Made by a program: the position numbers and the translations under genes
Assembly (NCBI GenBank): GCA_948099385.1
Contig: CANUEZ040000156.1
Span: 7,833,501 to 7,897,500 of the forward strand
Length of the DNA stretch: 64,000 nucleotides
Direction: 5' to 3'
Source: Fasciola hepatica
Taxonomy: Eukaryota > Platyhelminthes > Trematoda > Plagiorchiida > Fasciolidae
Shown: one piece after another, positions 50,470 through 61,800 of the stretch
How the letters are laid out: each line of letters starts with the position of its first letter
Position numbering within the stretch: position 1 is the stretch's first letter
The notes under the pieces: model-generated
The model's input: only the letters and a program-made list of their open reading frames with translations
Databases searched by the model: none
Told to the model about the DNA's origin: nothing

Positions 50470-50940
50470 TAGTGAACGATTCCGAACAAATAAAACTCCT
50501 AATTCACAGCTCTAGTCACGACGACAGAGGTGATACAAACAAGCTGAAGTCGGATGAAAGGCAAAAATTTTATTGGCTGAGCATACAACGATGAGCAGCT
50601 CGTAAACGTAAGTCACAAGATAGCACTGTATTGAATGCATGTTTTTGTGAAATCTCGGACGGCGACTTACCCAAACGAGCTGCCCGAGGAATAGTTACGT
50701 AAGTGAGCACACGTGGGTACAGTTGTGGTGACCTAGAGATGACTGAGTTCGTATGTGCAAATTCGTGAACAAAAACTATTATAGACAACCTTAATTGGTT
50801 AGTACTTAGCTCTAGACACTTTGTATGTTGTTCAGTGCCACACGGCTTTTTGTTGCTTGTCTGCTTGCTGTAAGGACAATTGGTTTCCGCCAACTGAAAA
50901 ACTCTTTTTAATGCTTTGCTAGCGGAGGGTTGAACCTTAG
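50470..50940 (-). other. possible LTR-like segment with poly(A) signal
   Basis: On the minus strand CAGCCAATAAAATTTTTGCC contains an AATAAA signal (near 50570), followed by a GT/T-rich stretch as in the R-U5 part of LTRs. It lies downstream of the Gypsy integrase in the same orientation, where a 3' LTR would be. I could not find a matching 5' LTR near 54.3-54.8 kb, so the call is weak. A minus frame of 107 codons (50893-50570) covers much of it and is unrecognised. Confidence 0.25.
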
Positions 50941-50944
50941 CTCC

Positions 50945-52240
50945 CTTGGGTAGTATCTCTCACTCGACAAAGTGGAAGTGATGAAGACTGTTCCAATACA
51001 AATTGTCCCTCACCTATCCCGCTGACTTTTACCGCCTTTAGACAACCGCTGGATCTTTTGACTTGTTGTCCGTTCCTTAGGCCTTTCTCAGGATCTAGTT
51101 AGTACCTGATACTTGGATTACTAGACGGTTATGTCAAGGCTCCTTACACTTCAGTTTGATAGAACATAAATCACAAATGAGGGTTCAGGAGTGCAAGTGG
51201 GTTCTGACCAAGATTCGCTTGGTCCCGTCCAACGGTTATGTGCGGGAATTGGAAGAGGATACAAAGAGGCGTACGCTAGTGAAAACCAATTCAAACCCTA
51301 CTTTTTAGATTTGGTTCTACTGTTCTGCTCCCAGTTGACAAAGCTAATGTCCTCAGTGCCTCGAAAACACTCCGGAACTCTAACTCAACCTTCTATGAGC
51401 ACTTCTAGAATTTCTTCGACTATCTTCAGACTTCCTGGAGGCTCTGGTAGTCGACTAGGATTCGTGGGATTCGCTTTGTTTGCCGGTTCCATTTGATTGT
51501 AACGAGCTATGGGCACCTTAGATCCGGGACTTCGTGCTAGTCTTATCGGTTACGTTTGTGGTGACATGGAGTGCACTATGCGTACGGTCATTTGCAAGGT
51601 TTGGGAATCGTCGCTGCTCGTGTTGGTAAAGGTCTAGGTCGATACAGTCACACATTCTCCTATCCGGTATATCAGGCCGTGTATTGGGCTGACTTAAGGT
51701 GCTGGTGTTCAAGACGGTGGGCCATAAAAATGTCTTCCGTGAGTACGCTATTGTCAACTTGATTATAGTGCTTCTCTAGAGGCCAACTGCTTAACATTCC
51801 ATTTGTGTTATTTCGTATTCCGTGTTTTGCTACCGATAGCGCTTCCAGTAGTTAGACTCCACGACTGGAACACACCCTTCAATCTTATTAGTCAGTTCTT
51901 TTATTCTTCGCTCTGAATGATCAGCTTACTTGGATTTGGCCATCATACGCTTGGACCACCAAGATACGGTGTTTCCTGCTTAGGACCGTTAAAAATTTAC
52001 CTCAAATTTGGTAATCTCTCCTGTTATCAGTTTTTTCTCTTGTGTACCGCCCCGTACATCACTGATGTAATCATTTTATCACTAAGGAATCAAACATTCT
52101 TCCGGAGAATTTGGTTGTCTTTTGATATTACATCGACCTCGGGTGCGTCTATACGGGTGAAAAGTTAATGTGGATCGCAAACAATTGGTTTGCCGTCTAC
52201 AAACTTATTCATGGATTACTACAAACCGTGTCATATCCTT
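50945..52240 (-). other. probable degenerate 3' part of the Gypsy element
   Basis: No protein motif is recognised. It lies between the integrase remnant and the LTR-like segment and shares their raised G+C. Plus frames 51191-51496 and 51571-51762 and minus frame 51757-51518 are unassigned. It may be the integrase C-terminus plus untranslated sequence. Confidence 0.3.
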
Positions 52241-52244
52241 CACG

Positions 52245-53330
52245 GGTAGTCGTATTTCTCTCCCGAATGTAAAACGAGCTGATTTGAATTCTGTCTATGT
52301 GAAGTAATCTTCGATACAATAATGAACAACATAGGTGTATTTCGTCCCATTTTCGGGCCTCCGGCTGTTCATCGAATGACATATTGCTATCTGAGAACGT
52401 CCACTAATTTATTCCCTTGTGGGTGGTACGGCTTGGCCATTGTCCTCCGAATCCCCAAAAGGTATCACAATTCTATCATCAGCGGCTTTTCAACGCCGTA
52501 CCTTTGTCACAAGATCCACTCTTTAACGATGACTGTAGCTACTGTAACTGCCTCTTGTTTAGGCTTCGCACATGCCTCGTTCCACTTGGTGAAGTAATCT
52601 ACCGTCACTGAGATATCGTGGTTGCCTTTATTGGTGGTAGGCGACCGGCCAATTACATCTACCCCAGCGAGTGGATTTGGACCTCAAAGTGATCGATTGC
52701 AAGGGCGCCCATGGTGGCATGTGTGGTCCTTTATTCCTGGCACACGTATCACATCCAGTGCAGAATCGGATAACTTCTTGTTAGAGGTCAAGCCACCAGT
52801 TTCACTGGACTAGATACGCGGGTGTTCGGTACTTTACGAGGTGTCCCAGCTGCTCTTCTGTCATCTGAATAAGTCTTAGGGATTTGGTGCGAGGCAAGCC
52901 AAAGCGCATCTGGTCATCCTTTCCTCGTAAATGAACTAATACACTTATGACTGCTAGTTTAGACCATTCCGCCCACAAAGCTCGCTCATCCTTTTACGGT
53001 TCATTCATTTCGAATCCGGGCGGTTTGAGGCTATTTATTACCTGTGTCTTGTGAACAGATTAGACGTACGGGTCATTCACTTGTGCTTTTTCCCAGATGG
53101 GGTCGGTGGAGACCTCTGGTAATTCACCATTGATCTTGGTATTTGGAGGGGTACTTCGGATACCTCAGTGTTAGCATCCCTTTTCCTAGCCCGCTTTAAG
53201 CACTAACAATTATGTTTCTGCTTTTCTTTCAACGGAGTATTTGGCCTCGAGGAGCCACTGCAATGCGCGATTTTCCGTTTGCACAAAAAATGGTTGATCT
53301 ACGAGAATTGGTCTAAAGCGGTGCAGAAAA
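52245..53330 (-). mobile_element. Ty3/Gypsy pol remnant: RNase H then integrase
   Basis: Minus-strand translation, with frame changes, gives HRFRPILV then ENRALQWLLEAKYSV (about 53325-53230), the end of the RNase H/tether region ('TDHRALQWLL'). Next is TEEQLGHLVKYRTPAYL (about 52860-52810), matching the H-containing 'LAGHLGxxKTxxR' zinc-finger start. CTGCDTCARNKGP (about 52765-52725) carries the paired cysteines. GVDVIGRSPTTNKGNH (about 52665-52620) and SVTVDYFTKWNEACAKP (about 52611-52560) are the integrase core with its first catalytic aspartate. Then QEAVTVATVIVKEWI, GIRRTMAKPYHPQGN and FGREIRLPV (about 52285-52259). Reverse transcriptase was not recognised to the right. Stops and frameshifts rule out activity. 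Confidence 0.9.
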
Positions 53331-54230
53331 GGAACTAAGAACAGTTTAGTGACTGTTAGGATTTATAGAAGTTGGACAAGGAAATTCAGCTCACCATGTC
53401 GACAGACTCTACTAAACTGGTTTGGTCCAGATACCGTGCTCTCCATGAAAATACTATCTTGTGTTCACCAAACAATTTGTTTTCTTGCCTTGCTCTTTCA
53501 CCACTAAATTCTACTCCGACCACCATTCCTTTGTCTTATCACTCGCGTGATAATTTGTTTGTCCAGTCCCGTTGCGCCACGCGATTTCTAGTCTTGTTTC
53601 TTTGACAGGTGTAAGTTGGCCTCCATTGTCACGGGCTTAAATGTTAATCCTGTCTGTTCGGTTTGGTCGCATATTTAACCTTTCTCCCCGGTTTTGTAAA
53701 AAGATCCACTGGCATCCATGATTTGCCTTATTGCGTCATGATTGTCTGGGTTAATTGACGAGGCCCAAACGTTTTGACGCAATTATTTTTCTCTCTCCAT
53801 CTGCCTTTTCTGTGTGAACGTGGCCATCTCTCAGGCATCTTACATTTTCTCATAACCGTGCTCTTCCGCTGTTTCTTCATCCCCACTAGTGTGCGTTTAT
53901 TTCCTCAGACCAGTAACTCCCTTCTGACTGTTGATTGGTCAAAATGCCCCGTACAAATAAGGACGTCCTTTTAACTCACTCCTGCATTGCAGTCTCGAAC
54001 GTTTTACGTCTATTGTTGTCTGGAGGTCTTGAAGTCTCTTTTGACTGTATTGACTCAGTGATCGGTTTGTCCGCAATTTGAGGTATATTTTTAATAATAC
54101 TTTATAATCTGTCCTACAGTACACATCGTAAAGCAAAGCCTGTTTTCTGTGTCTTGGGACTTGAGGTATACCTATCTATGAGTCACTCAATTGAGGGACA
54201 ACAATCCTGCGCAATGAAACCGCATTCATT
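53331..54230 (-). other. probable 5' part of the Gypsy element (internally deleted)
   Basis: This lies between the RNase H remnant and the PBS-like partner B and is only 0.9 kb long, too short for a complete gag, protease and RT. Minus frame 54136-53939 (65 codons; RTNRSLSQYSQKRLQDLQ) is polar and could be gag-like, but I cannot assign it. Catalytic RT motifs were not found, so I infer a large internal deletion. Confidence 0.35.
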
Positions 54231-54235
54231 TGTCA

Positions 54236-54437
54236 AGTATCATCTTCGTTGCTACCCCATGTATAAACTTTGCTTTCTCACTCAGAGCCAAAATGTTCCT
54301 GGTTCGACCGCCAATATGACACACGCCGTTGGGAGTCCCTCTTGATCGTTTCTCGTATTGTGCTCTTTGCTATTGAGGTTTGTATGAAAATCCATGTGTC
54401 TAGAGTGTTTGGTTAGATTCGTGACTAAAGATAACAA
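54236..54437 (-). repeat. inverted partner B (LTR-end/PBS-like sequence)
   Basis: This is the reverse-complement counterpart of 49004-49236. On the minus strand TGGCGGTCGAACCAGG (54313-54298) is identical to the PBS-like segment of partner A. It lies upstream of the integrase in the element's own direction, exactly where a primer-binding site should be, which supports reading it as the 5' LTR/PBS junction of the Gypsy remnant. Confidence 0.8.
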
Positions 54438-54719
54438 CCGAGTCCATGAACTATTCATCTCATTAGATCTTCGCTCTAAGTTTACGAACCTGAAGTGATC
54501 TCAGCACGCAGACGCAGCTTCTGAATTTCTGGTAAGAATTTTCGTCCTTGATGTGAATCGCTCCGTTGTACTATTTCAACCGTTTTCCAACGATTTTGAT
54601 TGACAAAATTATTTTAGATTCTCATGGATTATTTTTAGTATTTTTAAAATTCATATCGACTTAGGCCTACTTCTTTGCTGAAAATGGCTAATTTAAAAAA
54701 AAATTACTATTAGACGGTG

Positions 54720-55030
54720 AAGATAAAGGAGACCCATGACAGTCCAGTATATTCACAATGTAGAGGAAGATTCCCGGGTTCTTGCCCGTCTGAACCAGAG
54801 TTTTGGCTGGCCCTAGTAGGGGCACAGTTCCGAATGGCCCGCATAGCTAACCGAACTATCAAGTTTACTTTTCTGGCTGTATAATTTTGGTTTGTCCTAG
54901 CCTCTTTCGTTAGTGATATGGTATGCAACTCATTCAAAGAGAGCCCGTACCATTGAGTCCAGGACGCCATACTGGGGGACTGTCTGTCACTAGAACATCG
55001 GCTGAAGCAACGGATGTCCAGCATTAGGCC
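54720..55030 (-). mobile_element. possible tRNA-like dispersed repeat
   Basis: On the minus strand CGGTTAGCTATGCGGG (about 54858-54843) and CTGGTTCAGACGGGC (about 54800-54786) are spaced like box A and box B. The second lacks the canonical CGA. A 104-codon minus frame (55024-54710) runs through the segment. No second copy was found in the window, so the repeat status is inferred. Confidence 0.3.
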
Positions 55031-55204
55031 TATTTCACAGCCCGATGTTAGTGGTGTCTGGAGATCAAATTGACCCCGGTAAGTCTTTTTTGTTTTCCAC
55101 TTTTTAATTTTCTAACAGGGAAAGTTAAGCTTATACAGGAACTTTTTATAGCCCTCGGTCGACCGTATTTTTCGGCATATTGGTCGTTTTTCTCAACTGC
55201 TGAT

Positions 55205-56215
55205 GTTGGTCTTTTTTCCCCACCTCCGGACAAAGTTACGGTACAGGTGCGGGTAACATCAGGGGTTTTGCTACCATTGGCAGGGAAAATGCGAAGTGGG
55301 GTAAGGAAACAGACGGAGTGGTACAGAGTATGTTGTAAAGCACACACCTGTATGTATGTACCAGTCCTGTACAAATCAACTTTGTGCCTGTAACTATCGG
55401 GGTCATTTGAGGTCAGCTGGTATGAATGGGGTTAGATGTATATATAAGAGATTGTATGGTATAGACAGAGAGTTAGGCAGTATCCGTAGGTGAATGGTTC
55501 ACCCAGAATTCAGGGTAACAGATTAGTATTCGTGCGAGAAAATGTGTGACGAGGAAACTGAGGTCAACAGGTAGGTACTGAAAATTGAGTGTTTGAGATA
55601 AAAGATTTTGGTAGGGGATATATAAGGAGAGCGAATTGAGATTGGCCAAGGAAGCCGAGGGATAAAGGACCAGGATGAATGAGAAAGGAGTTGAACAATC
55701 AAGAAGGGAATTAGTGGAAGATGGAACCGGGCTTTCTAGGATCTATCACCAGTCACAACAACACGGTGTTCTCAGATATCATTCAGGGAAGTCAAGGAAG
55801 GATGTAGTGGTTGGACCTAACAATCCAGCGGCATGTAACCAGAGGCAGTAGAGCCAAATAAAGTACCGGTGATACATACGCTGAGGGTTTTAGCGATGAG
55901 CCCTGGTCTAGAAAAAATGATTCAGAGTGTCTTCGTGGTAGCTGGAAGGATAAATCAGGGGCTGACAACCTTGAGATTGAAAAATGTTTGATATTGCTGA
56001 TCTAATATTATATGAGGAGGGCAGCCATTGTTCAGTCGCTGTTGTAAGGATCGACTAGTGGGTTAAGTTGAACAGGGTTAGGTGGGGAATAAAGTGCGGG
56101 AATAAGACATTAGTTTTATCTGGATTTGAGACAACAGTCAAGGATATAACAAGTTACATTTACAAAAGGGCATGTGCTACTGCTTTGTAGATTATGTGCG
56201 ATCTAATGTAAAAGA
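55205..56215 (+). repeat. tandem unit 1 (about 0.9 kb, purine-rich)
   Basis: It aligns with 56215-56945 at an offset of roughly 900 bases. Matched landmarks include GGTCAGCTGGT (55413 and 56311), GAGATTTTG-type strings, ATATAAGGAGAGCGAAT (55621) against TTATAAGGAAAGCGAAT (56518), AAGCCGAGGG and TTGCTGATCTAAT. The plus strand is notably rich in G and A. The strings at 55618-55634 and 56516-56532 resemble a TATA box in the same position of each unit. The first 150 bases are matched less well. Confidence 0.75.
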
Positions 56216-56945
56216 AAATAGTCGGAGTGAGATAACGAACTATTTAAAGCGCAGACTTCAGCCTTGTACAGTGCGGGACCGTATCTGAGACTATCAGAGG
56301 CAATTCCAGGTCAGCTGGTGTGACTGGGATTAGCTCCTCTAATGGGAAATGTTATGGTGCATACGGAAGGAGGATAGTAGTCATCTTTGAACGGCACATT
56401 TAGAAATCAGGGCAACATAGATCAGTAGCCCTTTGAGAAAAATGTGAACAGGAAATTGTGGTCAATAAATAGATATTAGAAGATGGCTGTATAAGGTAGG
56501 AGATTTTGACGGGAGATTTATAAGGAAAGCGAATCAAGACTGGGGGAGTGAGCCGAGGGGAATGAAAGCTAGAATGGCTGAGAAGGAGTCGAGGAATCAA
56601 GAATTAAAGTGGTGGACGGCAGAACTTGATGTCCTAGGATCCGGCACCACTTACTTATTTGATGCTGGAAGGAAAAATCAAGGACTTAAGTTATTGAGCC
56701 AGAGGAAAAATTGTTTTACATTGCTGATCTAATGTTGTTGTTGGCAGTCATCGGCTAGCCGCAGTTGTGAAGACCGAATGGTGAGTTAAGTTAAGCTGGG
56801 TCATGTGTGGACCAGCTGGCAGAAAGAGAACGTTGGTGCTGTTTAGAGTTGCGAGAAGTTGCAGGCCTTTAATTAGTTGTAGGTAAAAGGGCAGTAAACT
56901 GAATGTTATTGTTATGCAGACCATGTGCAGCAAAGCGTCCGCCAT
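56216..56945 (+). repeat. tandem unit 2, with internal deletion
   Basis: This is the second copy of the unit at 55205-56215. Relative to unit 1 it lacks about 190 bases (the part of unit 1 at roughly 55750-55945), and the copies have diverged by an estimated quarter of positions, so the duplication is old. Head-to-tail order without other DNA between them suggests true tandem duplication, tandem LTRs, or repeated promoter monomers of a retroelement. Confidence 0.8.
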
Positions 56946-57266
56946 GAGGCAGTCAACGAAAGTGCATTAGCAGATCTTGCACATGCAGTCCCCAAGGAAC
57001 AGCTCTGCATGCAGCACGTCCGACGACTATGCTTGTTTCTGCGTACGTGTGGAACTGCCTCCTTGGTCGTTGTAATCGTCCTCGTTTCATTTGAGTCTTG
57101 GACGCGTTGGTTACCGTGTTACACCGTATTTAATTTCAGATCAGTATTGGTTCGCATTCTTCTCAGCAAAACACATGTGGTAATTACCGTCCTTGAAATC
57201 TGGAGGAAGGAGTATTGGTTGACCTTTCTAGCTGTTTGCGGTTTTGTGTTTATCCTTATGAACTGA
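56925..57266 (+). other. unrecognised 113-codon frame after the tandem units
   Basis: The frame starts within the last bases of tandem unit 2. Its N-terminal third is polar; from residue 44 it is strongly hydrophobic (GTASLVVVIVLVSF), and a second hydrophobic stretch ends it (WLTFLAVCGFVFILM), so it would encode two possible membrane segments. No family is recognised. It could be an ORF driven by the TATA-like units, or chance in T-rich DNA. Confidence 0.15.
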
Positions 57267-57269
57267 ATT

Positions 57270-57800
57270 AACTAAGTGAATCTTTAAAGTGTTTATCTTT
57301 TTGACTGAAGGATGATTTGATATCTATTCGTGTTCACCTTATTCAAACAGTGTCTCATTCTAATTTACTCGTTTATTATCCAGGTTTCTCTTCACCCCCT
57401 AATTGTCTAACTGGTGGTAGACAAAAATCGATTGTTGTCCGGCTGGTCACCTCACGCGACCAATCGGGACCTTATATGGTACTCTACCTCGAGTCTCAGG
57501 TTGTAGTGGCCGGTTTTCGCCAACAGGACAGCGAAATTTCGTGGCTACTTGAAGTGCCCCTTTCATTGCATTCATGCGCAAGCATTTAGTTAAAGAAGTT
57601 GTGTTTCAGTTGTCTACCTGTCTTTTGTCTGAATTATATTGTTGTATTTGTGTTGCCCACGTTTTCACTATACATTTTGTTTACATACAAAATATCGGAT
57701 AAAATCCCTTTATCTATCAATTCGTATTTTTCAATTCAACTCAGTTCAAACAACCATAAGCCGTGCACTGCGTGCGGTAATTTTGGTTGCTATCTCGCAG
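57270..57800. other. anonymous stretch
   Basis: The frames at 57317-57589 and 57599-57847 are unrecognised. It borders the C-terminal end of the RTE-like element. Confidence 0.35.
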
Positions 57801-57819
57801 CGAGAGCTCCAGTCGGGGA

Positions 57820-58801
57820 TCATGGAAAAGAAAAAACAAGGTTATGAAAAGAGTGAGAAAAGAACTGAGATAGTAGTAAGTTGACGAGTTGAGTTGGTGG
57901 ATGTGAGAGCGTCACTGATTGCGGCACGGAACCATGTTCTCCAAAGGATCTAACCATTGAGTAAGAGTCGCTTGGACCACACCCAGGAAGCCTAACTAAC
58001 ACTGTGTAGCCAAATCTACTGGTTAGGCTTTCCATGCTTTTCTTCTTTTTCATGTACTGACAATCTTATGTTCAACCAATACCGGCCTCAGAAAACAAGG
58101 GAAGCTGAGGAATCCTATTCGGGAACTTGCGTAACATATGTCCGAAATACCATAACTTAGTGGCCTTTAGTGTTTCTTCCAATACTTTATTTCATGAAGA
58201 TACTACTCTTGTGATAAAAAAATTTCGGCTGATAACGTGTTTCTGTTACGTCTAAGCATTGGTACAAAGCCATCGATGTTCAGACACCAACTATCTCCGT
58301 AGACCCCCCCCCCAACAACTGCCACTTTTCTGGAACAGAAAAACTGACCTGGCTGCTTCAGCTTACAAACAACCGATCATAGATAAATGGACGTCATACG
58401 GAACTCACAGTTGACGCAGGTTGGCCAATGCCAAACGAACCTTCTGCATACACGAAGACACTTCATCTGCTGTCACAACCCTGGGTGAAATGCAAGATTG
58501 CATAATTTAGCTACTTCTATCGTCACCCCAAATACCGAATCGTTTGATATTGGACAAACCAAGACCTGCAACAGCATCGTGCACTTTGAGGGTGAAAAAG
58601 CATACCAAACACTGCTGTGTACTCATTCATGCTGTCCAGGAAAGTTTGAAACTGACCCGGAAATTTACTTTGAAGAGCTTTATTGTCCTCATATCCTAGG
58701 GCCAATAATTTTCCATCCGGGAAATGGTCAATTCTACTGTCCTTCACAAATTTTTTTACCACGAGATAGAGGCAAACTAGATGTACGCTGCTTGTAACCA
58801 A
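57820..58801 (-). mobile_element. degenerate RTE-like LINE, RT fingers/palm to C-terminus
   Basis: Minus frame 58801-58523 reads IDHFPDGKLLALGYEDNKAL. It is followed by FPGQFQTFLDSMNEYTAVFGM and then LFHPQSARCCCRSW, where RTE-like elements have 'GxLxDLxYADDIxLL', 'LxxLxxxAxxFGMxFxPxKCKxLLQxW'. The catalytic YADD box is therefore changed to YEDN. After frameshifts, ADEVSSCMQKVRLALANLRQL (about 58460-58400) corresponds to 'DEISxRIQKARxAFANLRHL'. Near the end, SLTSRFGYTVLVRLPGCGPSD (about 58035-57970) matches the terminal 'SLTSxLSHVGRCRLPGWGPRD'. A 10-base C run at 58304-58313 lies inside it. It is a dead, 5'-truncated copy on the same strand as the fragments at 19.4 and 63.3 kb. Confidence 0.88.
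58304..58313. repeat. C10 homopolymer
   Basis: Ten consecutive C lie inside the RTE-like remnant, so one of the apparent frame changes there may be slippage or a sequencing length error. Confidence 0.95.
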
Positions 58802-58809
58802 CTTCTACT

Positions 58810-61800
58810 AGTCTCTGAGATACGCGTAATGCATTACAAAAAAAAGCCAAGAGCCCAATCGTGGCTTTCAATACGGTTCTTTATAGAACAGTCGTAAATA
58901 TGATACAGAAACTGTACAAACTTCAAAGGTAACCGCAGCGTAAGCACTCGTGATGATAATGTGATCAAGAAGGAGGAAGTGTAGCACCAATTGAAACAAG
59001 TGTACATTCAACACCTCCTGAGTAGCAGAAAATAAGAGCCTAATTGTAAATCATATGAGTAGCAAAGCCCCACTGAATTTCTCAGAGGGGTTTTGTGTAC
59101 CCTGACCGACGCATGAACAATGTTCATTTCCACCCGCAGATCGGTTCACTTCAACATGCGTCCAAGCTTCTTGCAGCCATGACACATCAGAGTTTCTGTG
59201 GGCACTAATCAACTGTGGCTGAGTTAGGCTCGGAAGCTTGCTAACTGGGAAGCGCATATCGTTATACACAATGTTTGAGACGATTATAAACACTAGTGGT
59301 TTGCAACAGAAGGTTGCCTGCCACCCGACTGTCCTGGATTTCCTCAAGTGATGTTCCCGGTCCATTCTTGCGATGATTTATAATAAATGGTTCATAACAT
59401 GTTGACATTCGCTTCATGTTGACAACGTTAGCTGCTTTAAGTACTTGTTTGAGTGACTCAGTGCTAAGTTGCTGTGAGAATAACAATATATCCAAAACTG
59501 GTGTGTCATAAACGCAGACATCAAAATCCGATACTCGTTAAGCTCATGGGTTTTCTAAGAGTCGCAAAGTTTCAATGAAGGGTGCTAAACGCCATCAAAT
59601 CTGCTGACAATCGCTGTTGTTGTCGCGCAAAGACGTGTATATAATCCAGTCTCTTTGTGGTAGTCATCCACTGCTGCTCTCAGTGGAGAGAGACACATTG
59701 TATGAGCTCGTGGTGATATGTAGATGCAGTCATTTCCAGAAAACGGAGAGGCACCTTCTGATCAACAACATGTAGAGGAACATACTAGAAACGTGGCGCA
59801 GTAGGCACAGGCAGGTCATTCATAACTACCCGCAGAGCTCCTAATATTCATGGTAGCCATTCCGGAAGCTGCAATCAGTGCACTGCCAGGTAGTTGGTCA
59901 GACTTGATTCCCGAGACCATGGTCCTGAGGTCATCGGTAGCAACGCACATTGACTTTCGTAGCGTTTCCTCTAAAAGTTTACGGTAATCGCGTACGGGCC
60001 AGTACTTACTCAACGGCACTCTGCACTCTTTATGGTGGGCTGTGGAAGTGATCTTCACTGGTTTCATTTCCGTATTATTCCAAGTTTATTCAGCCCTCTC
60101 TCCAAACAGACGTCCTAATAGTTTTCATCACACGAAGAATATTTACGTGGCTTCTTGATTTTTCTTTCAACTGACCCTGCATTTACCTGACGTTGACTGC
60201 TTTGAATTCCGGAAACTACTACGCATGAACCCTTAATCCACATCACCACTGCACCAGAACACTGTTGTATAATGTTTCGAAGGCCTATACACCCCGTCAA
60301 GTGCACTACAGCTTAAATTCCAATATGCAACTAATCGGGTGGAGCTGGACGTTTATTGTCAGGTCGTGTAGATACAGCAAAATCGCTTTGTGATTGATCA
60401 GCACGTTATCTACCAATAAGTACACATTCCATTTTGTATACAAACTAGTTAGTACCAACCAGATGTAACAGAATGCATTCCTGCTTTTCAAGTCTGTTCA
60501 TGTCGTTCCTCCGTCCTGCGTGGTCCGATTTTCAACTATTTTATTACGTACGACTGGTAGAGTGAATTGCGACTCAGCTTCGTGGAAGGCCGATTTCCAC
60601 GACCATAATGATATGCATAAGCATTATTAGGCATTTAACCGCATGCATATACATGCTTACGACACTCACTTCACAATTGCAACTGGAGACAAATTACTAG
60701 AGTTCATTCATTATTCCAGTTGAACCTTAGCTAACTTTTAGGAAACCGCTGTTCAGTGACGGAGTGTTGCTTTGTATTCCTAGAATACACAAAACGATAA
60801 AACTCGGTCTACCTGACATTCGTACTAGTTTTTGCCCAATCCCGCTTAAAAGGACGAGGTATCAAGTCTCCAGAAAGACCATACCTTCAACATATATGCG
60901 TATTTAACTGAACCTTGACTACCAGGAACGGTTTCCATTTGACCACTGCTATCACACACTTCAGACATTTACAGGTAATGTCGAGCAATACAGAAACAAC
61001 TTTTCTAAGAAAATAAGGTAGTATCGTGGCCCGCTGCACAATGTTTCCGCTGCTGTCTGCTTATGCGATCAACCACTACCGGTTTGTCGACCAGATTTAG
61101 CTCTTGAAGCTAAACATAACAATGAAACTGGTGTAACTTGCGTATGACGAAGCTGAGCTGTGGATATTTAGCACATACTCATTTGTATTTTGACGAAAGT
61201 TCACCTAATACTACCGCAAATAAAGCTGATTAACCCGTTTCCAGCTGCGATTGTTTAACATTCTCTTTGGGGACACCTTGATTTTGCAAAATTGCAATTT
61301 CTCACCCACTTTACTTGCCTCTAGTTGTGAGTAAACAATGAATAAACACATTTCCAAATTGAATTCCCACAAAGGTCGCATGCAACTATCGAACTGGTCT
61401 CACCGCTTCTTTCAACGAAGTCCTGGGGTTCGTGGGCACGCTGAACACTGTGGTCCAATAGGAGGCAGGTTTTATGCTATGGTCGTTAACTATTGGTACT
61501 GATGCGAAAAGCTTCAACGCTGTTTTTGTTTAAGAAAACAGTGTCACCAATGGTTCACTGTGAAAATCCAAGAGACTAAGTAAACTGCGATCGAGAAAGA
61601 TTTGTCATTACCTTAGATAGTTATTCCCGTATGCTTATTCTACACACACGGTTTTCTTTTGCTTCCAGGTGAAAAACAAATGTTGCCGTTCTCCACATGC
61701 CCGGCATTTCATGATTCCCTCAAATTGTGAACCCAGTTAGGGTTATTCTTTCTTTATGAGAATAGAAGTGTCACGTTATGCTGAAACTTGCTTTAGGTGT

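Noticed and set aside
50570..50893. Minus frame containing HEFAHT as a metallopeptidase HExxH motif
   Set aside because: Only HEFAH is present; there is no zinc-ligand context or domain, and the frame lies in an LTR-like segment.
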